Assembly: GCA_024640885.1 (NCBI GenBank)
Contig: JAHEEC010000022.1
Span: 1-50,657, forward strand
DNA length: 50,657 nucleotides
Reading direction: 5' to 3'
Origin: Bacteroidota bacterium
Lineage (GTDB): Bacteria; Bacteroidota; Bacteroidia; Bacteroidales; GCA-2748055
Under the pieces are notes generated by a model. The model was given only the letters and a program-made list of their open reading frames with translations. It made no database searches and was not told where the DNA came from. Numbering within the stretch: position 1 is the stretch's first letter; each line of letters opens with the position of its first letter. Both the position numbers and the translations under genes were made by a program. Below, piece after piece: positions 31,256 to 44,086 of this stretch.

Positions 31256-32533
31256 CTAGGCAAACATGGGGAAATCCGCCATCATTTCATTTACTTCCTT
31301 TCGTACCTGATCGATGGTGGGGCGATCATCAATATGCATGATGACCCTGTCAATCAGCTCCACCATGACCGGTATCAGCTCCTCTTTGACGCCCCTTGTG
31401 GTGATGGCGGGTGTTCCAACCCTGATCCCACTGGTCTGAAAGGGAGAACGGGTATCGAAAGGGACCATGTTCTTGTTGACGGTAATATCTGCCTCCACCA
31501 GGATATGCTCTACCTGTTTTCCGGTGATATCCGCTGTTTTGCCCCTGAGATCAATGAGCATGGAGTGGTTATCGGTTCCATCCGAAACCACCTTGTAGCC
31601 GAGCTTCATAAAAGCCTCTGCCATGGCATTTGCATTCTTTTTGACCTGCTTCTGGTACTCCCTGAATTCTGCGGTCAGGGCCTCTCCGAAGGATACAGCT
31701 TTTGCAGCAATGATATGTTCCAGGGGACCTCCCTGAATTCCGGGGAATACGGCCGAGTTGATCAGGGAAGACATCATTCTCACCTCTCCCTTCTTCGTGG
31801 TTCTTCCCCAGGGATTCTCAAAGTCCTTTCCGATGAGGATGATCCCTCCCCTGGGGCCCCTCAGGGTCTTGTGGGTGGTGGAGGTCACGATATGTGCATG
31901 CTTTAGAGGGTTGTCAAGCAAACCGGCTGCAATGAGTCCGGCTGGGTGGGCCATATCCACCATCAGGATGGCATTGACCTTATCGGCAATGGCCCTCATC
32001 CGCCTGTAGTCCCACTCCCTCGAATAGGCCGATGCACCACCAACGATCAGTTTTGGTTTTTCCTTAAGGGCCACCTGTTCCATGGCATCATAATCCACAC
32101 GTCCGGTCTTCTCATCCAGTCCATAAGAGATGGCCCTGTAGAGGATCCCTGAGCTGTTTACAGGGGATCCGTGTGAAAGGTGGCCCCCGTGGGACAGATC
32201 CAATCCCAGGAAGGTATCGCCGGGCTCGAGCACGGTGAGAAATACCGCCATGTTGGCCTGTGCCCCGGAATGGGGTTGCACATTGGCGTATTCAGCCCCG
32301 TAGAGGCGGCACAACCTGTCAATGGCCAATTGTTCCACTTCGTCAATGTACTCACAGCCACCGTAATACCGGTGACCCGGGTATCCTTCTGCATATTTAT
32401 TGGTCAGGCAGGAGCCCATGGCCTCCATCACCTGGTTGCTCACAAAATTCTCGGATGCAATCAATTCGATTCCCCGCTTCTGCCGGTCGTGTTCATGATT
32501 TATAAAGGTAAATATATCTAGATCCCTCTTCAT
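31256..32533 (-). CDS. glyA: Serine hydroxymethyltransferase
   Basis: Cytoplasmic PLP enzyme that interconverts serine and glycine while charging tetrahydrofolate with a one-carbon unit. 425 residues, normal length. The PLP lysine is K222 in [13 protein letters not shown]. Other signatures are [11 protein letters not shown] near the N-terminus, [32 protein letters not shown] and [14 protein letters not shown]. The ATG at 32533 lies 26 bases from an exact -7 element (32559-32566). Followed closely by a TauE/SafE permease. Confidence 0.97.
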   Translation of the reverse strand: MKRDLDIFTFINHEHDRQKRGIELIASENFVSNQVMEAMGSCLTNKYAEGYPGHRYYGGCEYIDEVEQLAIDRLCRLYGAEYANVQPHSGAQANMAVFLTVLEPGDTFLGLDLSHGGHLSHGSPVNSSGILYRAISYGLDEKTGRVDYDAMEQVALKEKPKLIVGGASAYSREWDYRRMRAIADKVNAILMVDMAHPAGLIAAGLLDNPLKHAHIVTSTTHKTLRGPRGGIILIGKDFENPWGRTTKKGEVRMMSSLINSAVFPGIQGGPLEHIIAAKAVSFGEALTAEFREYQKQVKKNANAMAEAFMKLGYKVVSDGTDNHSMLIDLRGKTADITGKQVEHILVEADITVNKNMVPFDTRSPFQTSGIRVGTPAITTRGVKEELIPVMVELIDRVIMHIDDRPTIDQVRKEVNEMMADFPMFA

Positions 32534-32558
32534 TGCTGATTGTTTTAATGAAACTATC

Positions 32559-32566
32559 CAAATTTA
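32559..32566 (-). promoter_or_regulatory. -7 element for glyA
   Basis: Minus-strand TAAATTTG is an exact TAnnTTTG match and places the predicted start about 17-20 bases before the glyA ATG. No TTG is found at -33. Confidence 0.45.
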
Positions 32567-32625
32567 ATGTTTTGAAACTGTAATAAAGGAAAAGTTGAAT
32601 CGTCTTTTATAAAAAGTTTACATTT

Positions 32626-35001
32626 ATGACGCTCCGCAATCTCAAACAGACCCTTCGTCTGTTGTTCAAAGAGAAAAGAATCACCTTCATAAACATCACC
32701 GGCCTTTCCATCAGTCTTGCCTGCGCGCTCTTTATGCTGCTTTGGGTGGAACATGAGCTGAGTTATGACCGTTTTCACAAGGATTACAGGCAACTCTTCA
32801 GGGTGGAGGAGGATCAGTACTATTCGGGCAAGGAACCTTACCATGTGAATGTAACCCCATACATCTCCGGCCCGGTCTGGAAAGATGAGGTCCCGGAGAT
32901 CATTGAGCAATGCAGGGCGGCCTATTCGGGCGGTCAACTGTTCTCCTACGGGGAGAATAAATTTTTTGAGGATGGCCTCGTGGTGGTGGATTCCACCTTC
33001 TTCGAAATGTTCACCTTTGAGTTCAAATATGGCAACAGGGAGAACGTCCTGAGGGAACCCAATTCCATGGTCATTACGGATGAAGTAGCCGAGAAGTATT
33101 TCGGCAAGGATAATCCTGTGGGTCTTTCAATGCAGCTGAACCATGAGGAACAGATCACCATTTCAGCGGTGGTGAAGAAACCGCCCCGGAATACGATCCT
33201 GGGATTTAAAATATTGCTTCCCTGGAGCTACATCGAATCGAAGCAGTGGTACAACGAAAACTGGGGCAGCAACTCCATCCTGACCTTTGTCAAGCTGCAG
33301 GAAGGAAGTGTCGATACAGTTGTAAACCGAAAGATCACGGAGGTTACCAACATTTATAAAGAGGATAACACCATCGATTATTCGGTGGCCCCCCTGGCAG
33401 GGATCCACCTCCACTCCTATTTTGGATTTGGGCACTCACCGGGGGCCATCCTTTATGTCTATATATTTTCCGCCATAGCCCTTTTTGTATTGCTGATCGC
33501 CTGCATCAATTTTATGAACCTCTCCACAGCCCGCTCCTCCATCCGTGCCAAGGAGATCGGGCTGCGAAAGGTGAACGGTGCCTCCAGGGAACAACTGGTG
33601 CGGCAACACCTGTTCGAGTCCTTCATACAGACCTTTATCTCGGTGGTGGTGGCATTTCTGCTGGTGCTGTTGTTGCTGAACAAGTTCAATCAGATTTCGG
33701 GTAAAGACATTGCTCCTGCCGGACTCCTCTCGCTTCATTATCTGGGTGGGATTGCAGCAATACTCCTGGTCACCACCCTGGTGGCTGGAAGCTATCCTGC
33801 ATTCTACCTGTCGGCCTTGAAACCTTTGCAGGCCATCAGGGAACAATCCGATAAGAGAACCGGGAACGGGCTCCTGCGGAAGATCCTGGTGGTCTTCCAG
33901 TTTACCCTGGCTGTGCTCCTGATCACGGGAGCCATGGTCACCTCCAGGCAACTTGCCTACATGCAGAATGCAGACCTGGGGTTTGACAAGAACAACCTGG
34001 TTCACATTGCTCTCAAAGGGAACCTGAACCAGGATTACGAGATGCTGAGACAGGAATTCATGCGGGATCCAGGCGTGCTTTATACCACGGCATCCATGGA
34101 TCCTCCATACCGTATCGGAAGCAATTCAAGCGGGATCGACTGGGAAGGAAAGGATCCACAGCAGGATGTGCTGGTTTCTTTTACCGGCGTACATTACGAT
34201 TTTATCCGGACCATGGGCATTGACCTGCAATCGGGTCGTGATTTCTCCTCCCAATTCCCGGCTGATATGTACCAGGATACGGTGGCAAATTTCATGATCA
34301 ACAAAACCCTTGCGGACCTCATTGGGAAGGATGAGATTGTGGGCATGGAACTCACATTCATGGGGATCAGGGGACAGATCATCGGGGTGATGGAGGACTA
34401 CCACTTCAAACACCTGGGGGATGAAATCGAGCCCATGGCCCTGGCCCCTATGCCTCCCGAAAACCTTTCACACATGATTGTAAGGATCGCTCCGGATAAT
34501 CCTCAGCAAACACTCAGGTTCATGGAGGAAAAATGGAATGAACTGCTTCCCCAGTTTCCGCTGGAATACACCTTCGTGGCTTCAGTAATTGAGGATATGT
34601 ATGGAAATGAAGAGAGAATGGCCAACCTGTTGAAGATTTTCACCCTTGTGGCTATCATCATTGCCTCCCTGGGATTGTTCGCGCTGGCTTCCTTCACAGC
34701 GGAGCGGCGCATCAAAGAGATCGGGATCCGGAAAACCATGGGAGCCATGGATCGGCAGATCGCCCTGATGATGATCCGGGATTTCTCACTCTACATCATC
34801 CTCTCCCTGCTTATTGCTTTGCCCGTTGTCTGGTTCATTGCGCGACAATGGCTCAATGAGTTCTCGTTCCGCATGACCCTCAAGGCCGACATCTTTATTT
34901 ACACTGCATTGATGACAGCCATGGTGGCTGTCCTGACGGTATTGTACCATGCGGTTCGCACCTCCAGGACCAATCCAGTGGCAGCTTTGAGGTATGAATA
35001 A
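32626..35001 (+). CDS. MacB/FtsX-type ABC transporter permease
   Basis: 791 residues, inner membrane. TM1 near residue 20-40 (ITFINITGLSISLACALFMLLW), a MacB-like periplasmic domain (HELSYDRFHKDYRQLFRVEE), an FtsX bundle of three helices near 280-390 (LLIACINFMNLSTARSSIRAKEIGLRKVNG), a second TM1 copy and periplasmic domain (VVFQFTLAVLLITGAMVTSR), and a final FtsX bundle (SLGLFALASFTAERRIKEIGIRKTMG). This duplicated form is very common in Bacteroidota. No ATPase or adaptor gene is adjacent, so it must use an ATPase encoded elsewhere. It may take part in mechanotransmission-type export or antimicrobial-peptide response. Its stop is 3 bp from that of convergent glpF. Confidence 0.9.
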   Translation: MTLRNLKQTLRLLFKEKRITFINITGLSISLACALFMLLWVEHELSYDRFHKDYRQLFRVEEDQYYSGKEPYHVNVTPYISGPVWKDEVPEIIEQCRAAYSGGQLFSYGENKFFEDGLVVVDSTFFEMFTFEFKYGNRENVLREPNSMVITDEVAEKYFGKDNPVGLSMQLNHEEQITISAVVKKPPRNTILGFKILLPWSYIESKQWYNENWGSNSILTFVKLQEGSVDTVVNRKITEVTNIYKEDNTIDYSVAPLAGIHLHSYFGFGHSPGAILYVYIFSAIALFVLLIACINFMNLSTARSSIRAKEIGLRKVNGASREQLVRQHLFESFIQTFISVVVAFLLVLLLLNKFNQISGKDIAPAGLLSLHYLGGIAAILLVTTLVAGSYPAFYLSALKPLQAIREQSDKRTGNGLLRKILVVFQFTLAVLLITGAMVTSRQLAYMQNADLGFDKNNLVHIALKGNLNQDYEMLRQEFMRDPGVLYTTASMDPPYRIGSNSSGIDWEGKDPQQDVLVSFTGVHYDFIRTMGIDLQSGRDFSSQFPADMYQDTVANFMINKTLADLIGKDEIVGMELTFMGIRGQIIGVMEDYHFKHLGDEIEPMALAPMPPENLSHMIVRIAPDNPQQTLRFMEEKWNELLPQFPLEYTFVASVIEDMYGNEERMANLLKIFTLVAIIIASLGLFALASFTAERRIKEIGIRKTMGAMDRQIALMMIRDFSLYIILSLLIALPVVWFIARQWLNEFSFRMTLKADIFIYTALMTAMVAVLTVLYHAVRTSRTNPVAALRYE

Positions 35002-35004
35002 ACA

Positions 35005-35754
35005 TCACCCTATCACGAGGTTATGAATCAAAAAAAAGGCCGCCGCCAATGCTGCTCCCGAAATTGGCCCGAGGATGGGCACCCAGGCGTACCTCCAGTC
35101 GCTGCTTCCCTTGTGATCCATGGGTAACAGGGTATGCATGATCCTTGGACCCAGGTCACGCGCCGGATTAATGGCATACCCGGTGGTTCCCCCGAGGGAG
35201 AGGCCGATGGCCGTAACCAGCAATGCCACCGGGAGTGCTCCCAGGGTACCCAGCCCAATATTGGCCTCCACATCACCTCCCAGTGAAAGTGAAGGCTCTG
35301 CAATATAGAGGATGACAAAAATCAGGACAAATGTGCCGATCAATTCACTGATAAAATTATTGGTGGTTTTTCGGATGGCTGGTCCCGTGGAGAAACATCC
35401 CAGCTGGGCGCCCGGATCCTCTGTACGGTTGAAATGATGGCGGTAAAAGAGCCAGACAGTAAAAGCACCGGCAGCAGCACCCGCCATCTGGGCCAGAATG
35501 TAGGGAACCACCTGGCTCCATGAAAAGAGCCCGGCCAAAGCCAGCCCCAGGGTCACTGCAGGATTGATATGGGCTCCGGAAACCGGTCCGGCCACAGCTA
35601 CCGCCACGAAGACCCCCAGTCCCCACCCCAGCGATATCACGATCCATCCGCCATTGTGTCCCTTGGTGTCTTTCAGCACCACGTTGGCAACCACGCCGTT
35701 CCCAAGCAATATGAGGAGAAAGGTCCCAATAAATTCTGCAAAAATCTCATTCAT
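35005..35754 (-). CDS. glpF: Glycerol facilitator (MIP family)
   Basis: Passive inner-membrane channel for glycerol. 249 residues, six helices plus two half-helices with NPA motifs: N64-P65-A66 in SGAHINPAVTL and N196-P197-A198 in GYAINPARDLGPR. The aspartate after the second NPAR (D200) marks the glycerol-type rather than water-only subfamily. Third gene of glpD-glpK-glpF, 20 bp after glpK. Context makes the glycerol role very likely. Confidence 0.94.
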   Translation of the reverse strand: MNEIFAEFIGTFLLILLGNGVVANVVLKDTKGHNGGWIVISLGWGLGVFVAVAVAGPVSGAHINPAVTLGLALAGLFSWSQVVPYILAQMAGAAAGAFTVWLFYRHHFNRTEDPGAQLGCFSTGPAIRKTTNNFISELIGTFVLIFVILYIAEPSLSLGGDVEANIGLGTLGALPVALLVTAIGLSLGGTTGYAINPARDLGPRIMHTLLPMDHKGSSDWRYAWVPILGPISGAALAAAFFLIHNLVIG

Positions 35755-35774
35755 CTTTGAATTGGTTTTTAGAG

Positions 35775-37271
35775 TTAGTGTTCCCAGTTTTTAGCCCTTG
35801 AAACGGCCCTGTGCCAGTTATCTTTTAGCTTCTTCAGTTTCGAATCTGTAATATCCCTGGTAAACCTCCTGTTTACCTTCCACTGGGCCCCGATCTCTTC
35901 AGTACCCTTCCAGAAATCCACTGCCAGTCCCGCCAGGTAGGCCGCTCCAAGTGCTGTGGTTTCGATGGTCTCCGGACGGATCACGGGGATCCCCAAAAGG
36001 TCTGCCTGGAATTGCATCAGCAGGTTGTTCACCACGGCCCCTCCGTCCACCTTCAACTCATTGATATGGATCCCTGCATCCTCCTCCATGGCATGAATTA
36101 CATCAAACACCTGGAAGGCAATGCTCTCCAGGGCTGCCCGGGCGATATGTCCCCCGGTGACACCCCGGGTCAAACCGGCGATCATCCCCCGGGCGTATGG
36201 ATCCCAGTGGGGAGCCCCCAGGCCGGTGAAAGCCGGCACAAAATATACCCCTCCGTTATCCTCCACCGATTCTGCCAGCACCTCCACTTCCGCCGATTGT
36301 TTGATCAAACCCAGTCCGTCCCGCAGCCACTGGATCACAGCTCCACCAATGAATATACTGCCTTCCAGGGCATATGTGGTTTTTCCTTTGACCTGCCAGG
36401 CAATGGTGGTGAGCAGGTTATTTCCGGAAAGCACCGGTTGATCACCCGTATTGCAAAGGATAAAACAACCGGTCCCATAAGTACATTTGACAGATCCGGG
36501 ATCCATGCACATCTGCCCGAAGGTGGCCGCCTGCTGATCACCGGCGATCCCTGCAATGGGCACTGGTACGGACAGGATCCCCTCTGAAGTCATACCATAT
36601 ACCTCTGAAGAGGATTTCACCTGGGGTAGTGCGTTTCCGGGGATATGAAAAAGGTCAAGCAACTCAGGGTCCCAGGCGAGTGTATTTATATTGAAGAGCA
36701 TGGTACGGCTGGCATTGGTCACATCGGTCACATGGACCTTTCCTTTGGTCAGGTTCCAGATCAACCACGAATCGATGGTCCCCACTGCCAGATCCCCGCG
36801 CCGTGCCCTCTTTTCAACCTCCGGTACATGCTCCAGCATCCATTGCCATTTGCTGGCAGAAAAATAGGCATCAATGACCAGTCCTGTCTTTTCCCTGATC
36901 ATCAGCTCATGACCTGCAGCCTTTAATTCATCGCAAATTCCGGCGGTTCTGCGGTCCTGCCACACGATGGCATTGCACAGCGGTTCGCCGGTCTGCCTGT
37001 CCCAGGCCACTGCTGTCTCCCTCTGATTGGTGATCCCAATGGCCGCCAGGTCGCGGGCCCCGATGGATGCATTTTCCAGGGCTTCATCAATGACCTGCAA
37101 CTGTGAGGACCAGATCTCCACGGGATCATGCTCCACCCAACCGGGTCCTGGGAAGATCTGCCTGAATTCTTTCTGGGCCATTCCCGCAATGGATCCGGAA
37201 TGGGTGAAGACAATGGCCCTGGAACTGGTGGTGCCCTGGTCGATGGAGAGAATGAACTTTTTTTGTGCCAT
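35775..37271 (-). CDS. glpK: Glycerol kinase
   Basis: ATP-dependent phosphorylation of glycerol to sn-glycerol 3-phosphate, in the cytoplasm. 498 residues, normal length. FGGY-family motifs: the N-terminal phosphate loop [65 protein letters not shown] and [20 protein letters not shown]. It lies 46 bp downstream of glpD and 20 bp upstream of glpF. Confidence 0.96.
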   Translation of the reverse strand: MAQKKFILSIDQGTTSSRAIVFTHSGSIAGMAQKEFRQIFPGPGWVEHDPVEIWSSQLQVIDEALENASIGARDLAAIGITNQRETAVAWDRQTGEPLCNAIVWQDRRTAGICDELKAAGHELMIREKTGLVIDAYFSASKWQWMLEHVPEVEKRARRGDLAVGTIDSWLIWNLTKGKVHVTDVTNASRTMLFNINTLAWDPELLDLFHIPGNALPQVKSSSEVYGMTSEGILSVPVPIAGIAGDQQAATFGQMCMDPGSVKCTYGTGCFILCNTGDQPVLSGNNLLTTIAWQVKGKTTYALEGSIFIGGAVIQWLRDGLGLIKQSAEVEVLAESVEDNGGVYFVPAFTGLGAPHWDPYARGMIAGLTRGVTGGHIARAALESIAFQVFDVIHAMEEDAGIHINELKVDGGAVVNNLLMQFQADLLGIPVIRPETIETTALGAAYLAGLAVDFWKGTEEIGAQWKVNRRFTRDITDSKLKKLKDNWHRAVSRAKNWEH

Positions 37272-37317
37272 GGAACGAACGGTTAGTGTTTATTGGTAAT
37301 TTTTTTCTGGTAAAGGT

Positions 37318-38880
37318 TCATGAGAGGATGCATTGACGGGCCAGTGATGTAAAATCCTTCACCTGTTTTAATTCCCAGTTTTTATTATATCCAAGCTCTT
37401 CAGCCATGATCTCGGCTACCCTGGGGGCTATCAGGATGGTTTCCCTCGCATCCAGCTGGATGGCCCTGGTACGCCGGGCCAGGCAGTCTTCCACCGTGCG
37501 GGCCATCTCCTCCCTTACCCCCCATACGATCTGGGCTTTTTGTATATGAAGTTTTTCGCTTATCACCTCACCCATTCCCGGATCCTTTTCAATCATCCTT
37601 CCAATTAATTCTAAATCAGAACCATACCAATAATTGGGTCCGGTTGTGTCCGCAGGATCCGTGTGCCCATGGATTTTCAGGTTCCGGGTCACTGATTTTC
37701 GTTTTACTAGCCCTGACCGGTCAACTGCCAGGTCGATGACATCTTCGCCCATTTTCCGATAGGTGGTCCACTTGCCTCCTGTAAGTGTGATCAGCCCGCC
37801 ATCCGAGACCAGAAGCTTATGTCCCCTGGAGATCTCCTTGGTTTTCTTGCCCTCCCCGGCAGGCGCTGCGAGGGGCCTCAGGCCTGTAAAAACGCTCAGT
37901 ACATCCTTTCGTTCGGGTGCAAACTTCATATATCTTCGTGCAGTCTCCAGGATATAGTCCACTTCCACATCTTCGGCAAGGGGTTCCAGTTCGGGAACCT
38001 GTTTCTCCACATCGGTGGTACCCACCACAACACGGTTATGCCAGGGAACTGCAAACAACACCCTCCCATCACGGGTTTTCGGAATCATCAGGGCTTCTGT
38101 TCCCCTTAGAAAGAGGGGATCCAACACCAGGTGGATGCCCTGGCTGGGGATTACCACATTCCTTGCATCGGGGTTTTCCATCTTCAATACCTCATCCACA
38201 AACACTCCGGTGGCATTGATCACCGTTTTGGAGTGAATCTCATAGACCCGGCCCTTCTCCATCTCCTTGGCTTCGACTCCCGTGATCCTGCCGTTTTCCA
38301 AGACGAGGTTTGTCACTTTCATATAGTTCAATGCAGTACCCCCCTTCTCATGGAGGGTCTGGCACAGATTAATGGCCAGCCTGGCATCATCGAACTGGCA
38401 GTCGAAATACCTTACACCTCCCCTGAGATTGTCGGTCTTGATTTCAGGCAATGAGGCTGTGGTTTTCTTTAATGAAAGTGGCACAGACCGGCCGATGCCC
38501 AACCTTCCTGCCATCAGGTCATAGATGGTAAGGCCGATGGTATAGAAGGGGATGCACCACCATTGATAACACGGAATGACGAAGGACTGTTCCTTCACCA
38601 GATGCGGAGCATTGGATTTCAAACGCCCCCTTTCGCGCAGTGCTTCAAGCACCAGGGAGATATTTCCCTGGGCCAGGTACCTGACTCCGCCGTGCACAAG
38701 CTTTGTACTTCTGCTGGAGGTGCCCTTCGCAAAATCATGCTGCTCCAGGAGCAAAGTCTTATACCCCCTGGTGGCCGCATCCAGGGCAGCACCCAATCCG
38801 GATGCACCTCCCCCGATCACAACCACATCCCATAAAATATTACCCTCCTCCAGTATTCCAATGGCTGCTGATCGATCCAT
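37318..38880 (-). CDS. glpD: Aerobic-type glycerol-3-phosphate dehydrogenase
   Basis: FAD enzyme at the cytoplasmic membrane that oxidises glycerol 3-phosphate to dihydroxyacetone phosphate and passes electrons to quinone. 520 residues. The dinucleotide-binding motif is DVVVIGGGASGLGAALDAA (about 19-37), followed by GTSSRSTKLVHGGVRYL, which is diagnostic of GlpD. The C-terminal helical domain contains GVREEMARTVEDCLARRTRA. It starts 20 bp after the stop of the GH2 gene with no terminator between them, so it may be read from the GH2 promoter as well as its own. Confidence 0.95.
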   Translation of the reverse strand: MDRSAAIGILEEGNILWDVVVIGGGASGLGAALDAATRGYKTLLLEQHDFAKGTSSRSTKLVHGGVRYLAQGNISLVLEALRERGRLKSNAPHLVKEQSFVIPCYQWWCIPFYTIGLTIYDLMAGRLGIGRSVPLSLKKTTASLPEIKTDNLRGGVRYFDCQFDDARLAINLCQTLHEKGGTALNYMKVTNLVLENGRITGVEAKEMEKGRVYEIHSKTVINATGVFVDEVLKMENPDARNVVIPSQGIHLVLDPLFLRGTEALMIPKTRDGRVLFAVPWHNRVVVGTTDVEKQVPELEPLAEDVEVDYILETARRYMKFAPERKDVLSVFTGLRPLAAPAGEGKKTKEISRGHKLLVSDGGLITLTGGKWTTYRKMGEDVIDLAVDRSGLVKRKSVTRNLKIHGHTDPADTTGPNYWYGSDLELIGRMIEKDPGMGEVISEKLHIQKAQIVWGVREEMARTVEDCLARRTRAIQLDARETILIAPRVAEIMAEELGYNKNWELKQVKDFTSLARQCILS

Positions 38881-38900
38881 CTTTATCTTTTTAAGGGCAA

Positions 38901-42215
<3,315 letters not shown>

Positions 42216-42236
42216 AAATTATTCATAAATCCGGGA

Positions 42237-44075
42237 TCAGTAGCCCGGATTCTGTATCAGAAGCGGATTTTTGTTTATTTCATCTCTCATGATGGGAAAG
42301 AAATAGGCCTTATCCAACCAGGCGCGGGCATCGCCGCCCAGCTCCTTTTCAGCAAAGATGGGATCACCCCAGGTGGATCCATCCGGCTGCCGGTAATTGG
42401 TGGCCGTCTGGTCGGTTTCGTACCTCACATCCACCGCATGGGTCTGATGATATGCATCGGGCCCGATCACCCAGCGTCTCACATCCCAGAATCTCTGGTC
42501 CTCATAGGCCATCTCAATTCTGCGCTCATGCCGGTAGGCGTCTCGCAATGCATCCCCGGTTGCGGAAATATCTGGTTGCCCGGCACGATTGCGGATCATA
42601 TTGATGTAGGTGAGCGCTTCCGCATCCTCTCCCAGCTCAATGCAGGCCTCAGCATAATTGAGGAGCGTCTCGGCATACCGGAAATGGCGGAACGGCACAT
42701 CCTGCTTTACATATTGCGGATCTATGGAAGGATCCACAAACTTCTTCACATAATAACCGGATTTTCCTCCGTTCCAGTCCTCAATGGGGCCGCTGCGGGT
42801 ATCCACACCCGGCACAATTACCACTCCGCTTGTGTTATACACATGACCCACCTGGATCTTGTTCCACGGATCAATCTCCTGCACATCAGAGGGGCGCATC
42901 CTCCAGCCGGAACCCTCATAGAGAATTGTGGCATAGAACCTGGCTTCCCGGTCGGTATAGGGTGAGGCCTTATGGGCAGGATTGTTCCAGTCGAAACTGG
43001 ACCCGTCTATCATCTCATAGTCATCCACCAATTCACCCAGGGGAACGTTGTTACCCCAGTTGTGGTAGCCGTTAGGACCACAGTAGAGGGCCGGGTTATA
43101 ACCGTCCCAGTCTTCATCGGTCTTGGGCGTGAAATATTGCAGAAGGATGTCCTCATCCTCATACCCGTAGGAGATGAAATAATCGATAAAGGTCTGGGCG
43201 ATGTCATCACCCGGGGCAGGATCTGGTGCAACCAGGTCATAAACCCCAAGATCCATCACAGCCCTGGCTGCATTTTTGGCTGCGTCCCACCTGGAGTTCT
43301 GGCTGCCACTAGTATACCCGAGCAGTTCCGGATTGCTGAACCCGGGAGCATAGGAGGACATATTGTGATGCAGGTCACTGGCTGCATAGAGCAGCGTCCT
43401 GGCCTTCAGGTGCAGGGCCGCACCTTCGGTGGCCCGGCCTGCATTATCCCCTTCCTGGGCCTCTGGCAGCAATGCTGCAGCTGCGTTGAGGTCCTCCACT
43501 ATAAAGTTGATTGTCTCCTCGTAGGTATTCCTGGCTACCTCGAACTCATCACTCAATCCATAAGGTTCAGTAATAATGGGAACTCCACCATAGAGCGCTG
43601 CCAGGTAGTGATAGGTATAGGCACGGAGGAAATGGACCTCCCCGGTCATCAAATCGATTTTATCCTGATCCATGCCAAAGTCCACACCTGCCGTTTTCTG
43701 AAAAAAGATATTGCAGGCCCTCACATTGCTGTAAAGCGGTGCCCAGCGGTAATGAAGGGTATGAGGTGTGGCCCAGTCAACTTCCCACCCCATGAGTCCG
43801 TCGGATGTGATCAGGCTTTTGTTGAAGTTGGTCACATCCCAGTCGGGGGTAAAGTGGGACTCATCCACATAGTCTGAAAGCCTCTCGATGGAAAAGGGGA
43901 AACCCAGGGCGTTCCTGTATATGTTATTTACGAAGGTTTCGATCAGCGCAGGATCATTCCAGACCGCTGCATCTGAATAGTCTGATAGGGGATCAAGCTG
44001 CAGATAATCTTTCTGGCAGGAATTGGTCAGACCAACTATCAGAATAAGTATGAAAATTTTAAGTATCTGTTTCAT
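42237..44075 (-). CDS. SusD/RagB-family outer-membrane glycan-binding lipoprotein
   Basis: Surface lipoprotein that caps its SusC partner and captures glycans. 612 residues. Signal peptide MKQILKIFILILIVGLTNSC with C20 for lipidation, followed by QKDYLQLDP. Family features are SDAAVWNDPALIETFVNNIY, EVHFLRAYTYHYLAALYGGVP, RYAETLLNYAEACIELGE, the TPR-like helices, and near the C-terminus AYRHERRIEMAYEDQRFWDVRRW, with the final LIQNPGY. Starts 11 bp after susC. Confidence 0.96.
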   Translation of the reverse strand: MKQILKIFILILIVGLTNSCQKDYLQLDPLSDYSDAAVWNDPALIETFVNNIYRNALGFPFSIERLSDYVDESHFTPDWDVTNFNKSLITSDGLMGWEVDWATPHTLHYRWAPLYSNVRACNIFFQKTAGVDFGMDQDKIDLMTGEVHFLRAYTYHYLAALYGGVPIITEPYGLSDEFEVARNTYEETINFIVEDLNAAAALLPEAQEGDNAGRATEGAALHLKARTLLYAASDLHHNMSSYAPGFSNPELLGYTSGSQNSRWDAAKNAARAVMDLGVYDLVAPDPAPGDDIAQTFIDYFISYGYEDEDILLQYFTPKTDEDWDGYNPALYCGPNGYHNWGNNVPLGELVDDYEMIDGSSFDWNNPAHKASPYTDREARFYATILYEGSGWRMRPSDVQEIDPWNKIQVGHVYNTSGVVIVPGVDTRSGPIEDWNGGKSGYYVKKFVDPSIDPQYVKQDVPFRHFRYAETLLNYAEACIELGEDAEALTYINMIRNRAGQPDISATGDALRDAYRHERRIEMAYEDQRFWDVRRWVIGPDAYHQTHAVDVRYETDQTATNYRQPDGSTWGDPIFAEKELGGDARAWLDKAYFFPIMRDEINKNPLLIQNPGY

Positions 44076-44086
44076 AGCCTGAATGT

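Noticed and set aside
31232-31906. 224-codon open frame antisense to glyA
   Set aside because: glyA is certain; the frame is a shadow of its codon usage.
42972-43877. 301-codon open frame antisense to the SusD gene
   Set aside because: The opposite strand encodes a full SusD with lipobox and all family motifs; the antisense product has no recognisable domain.
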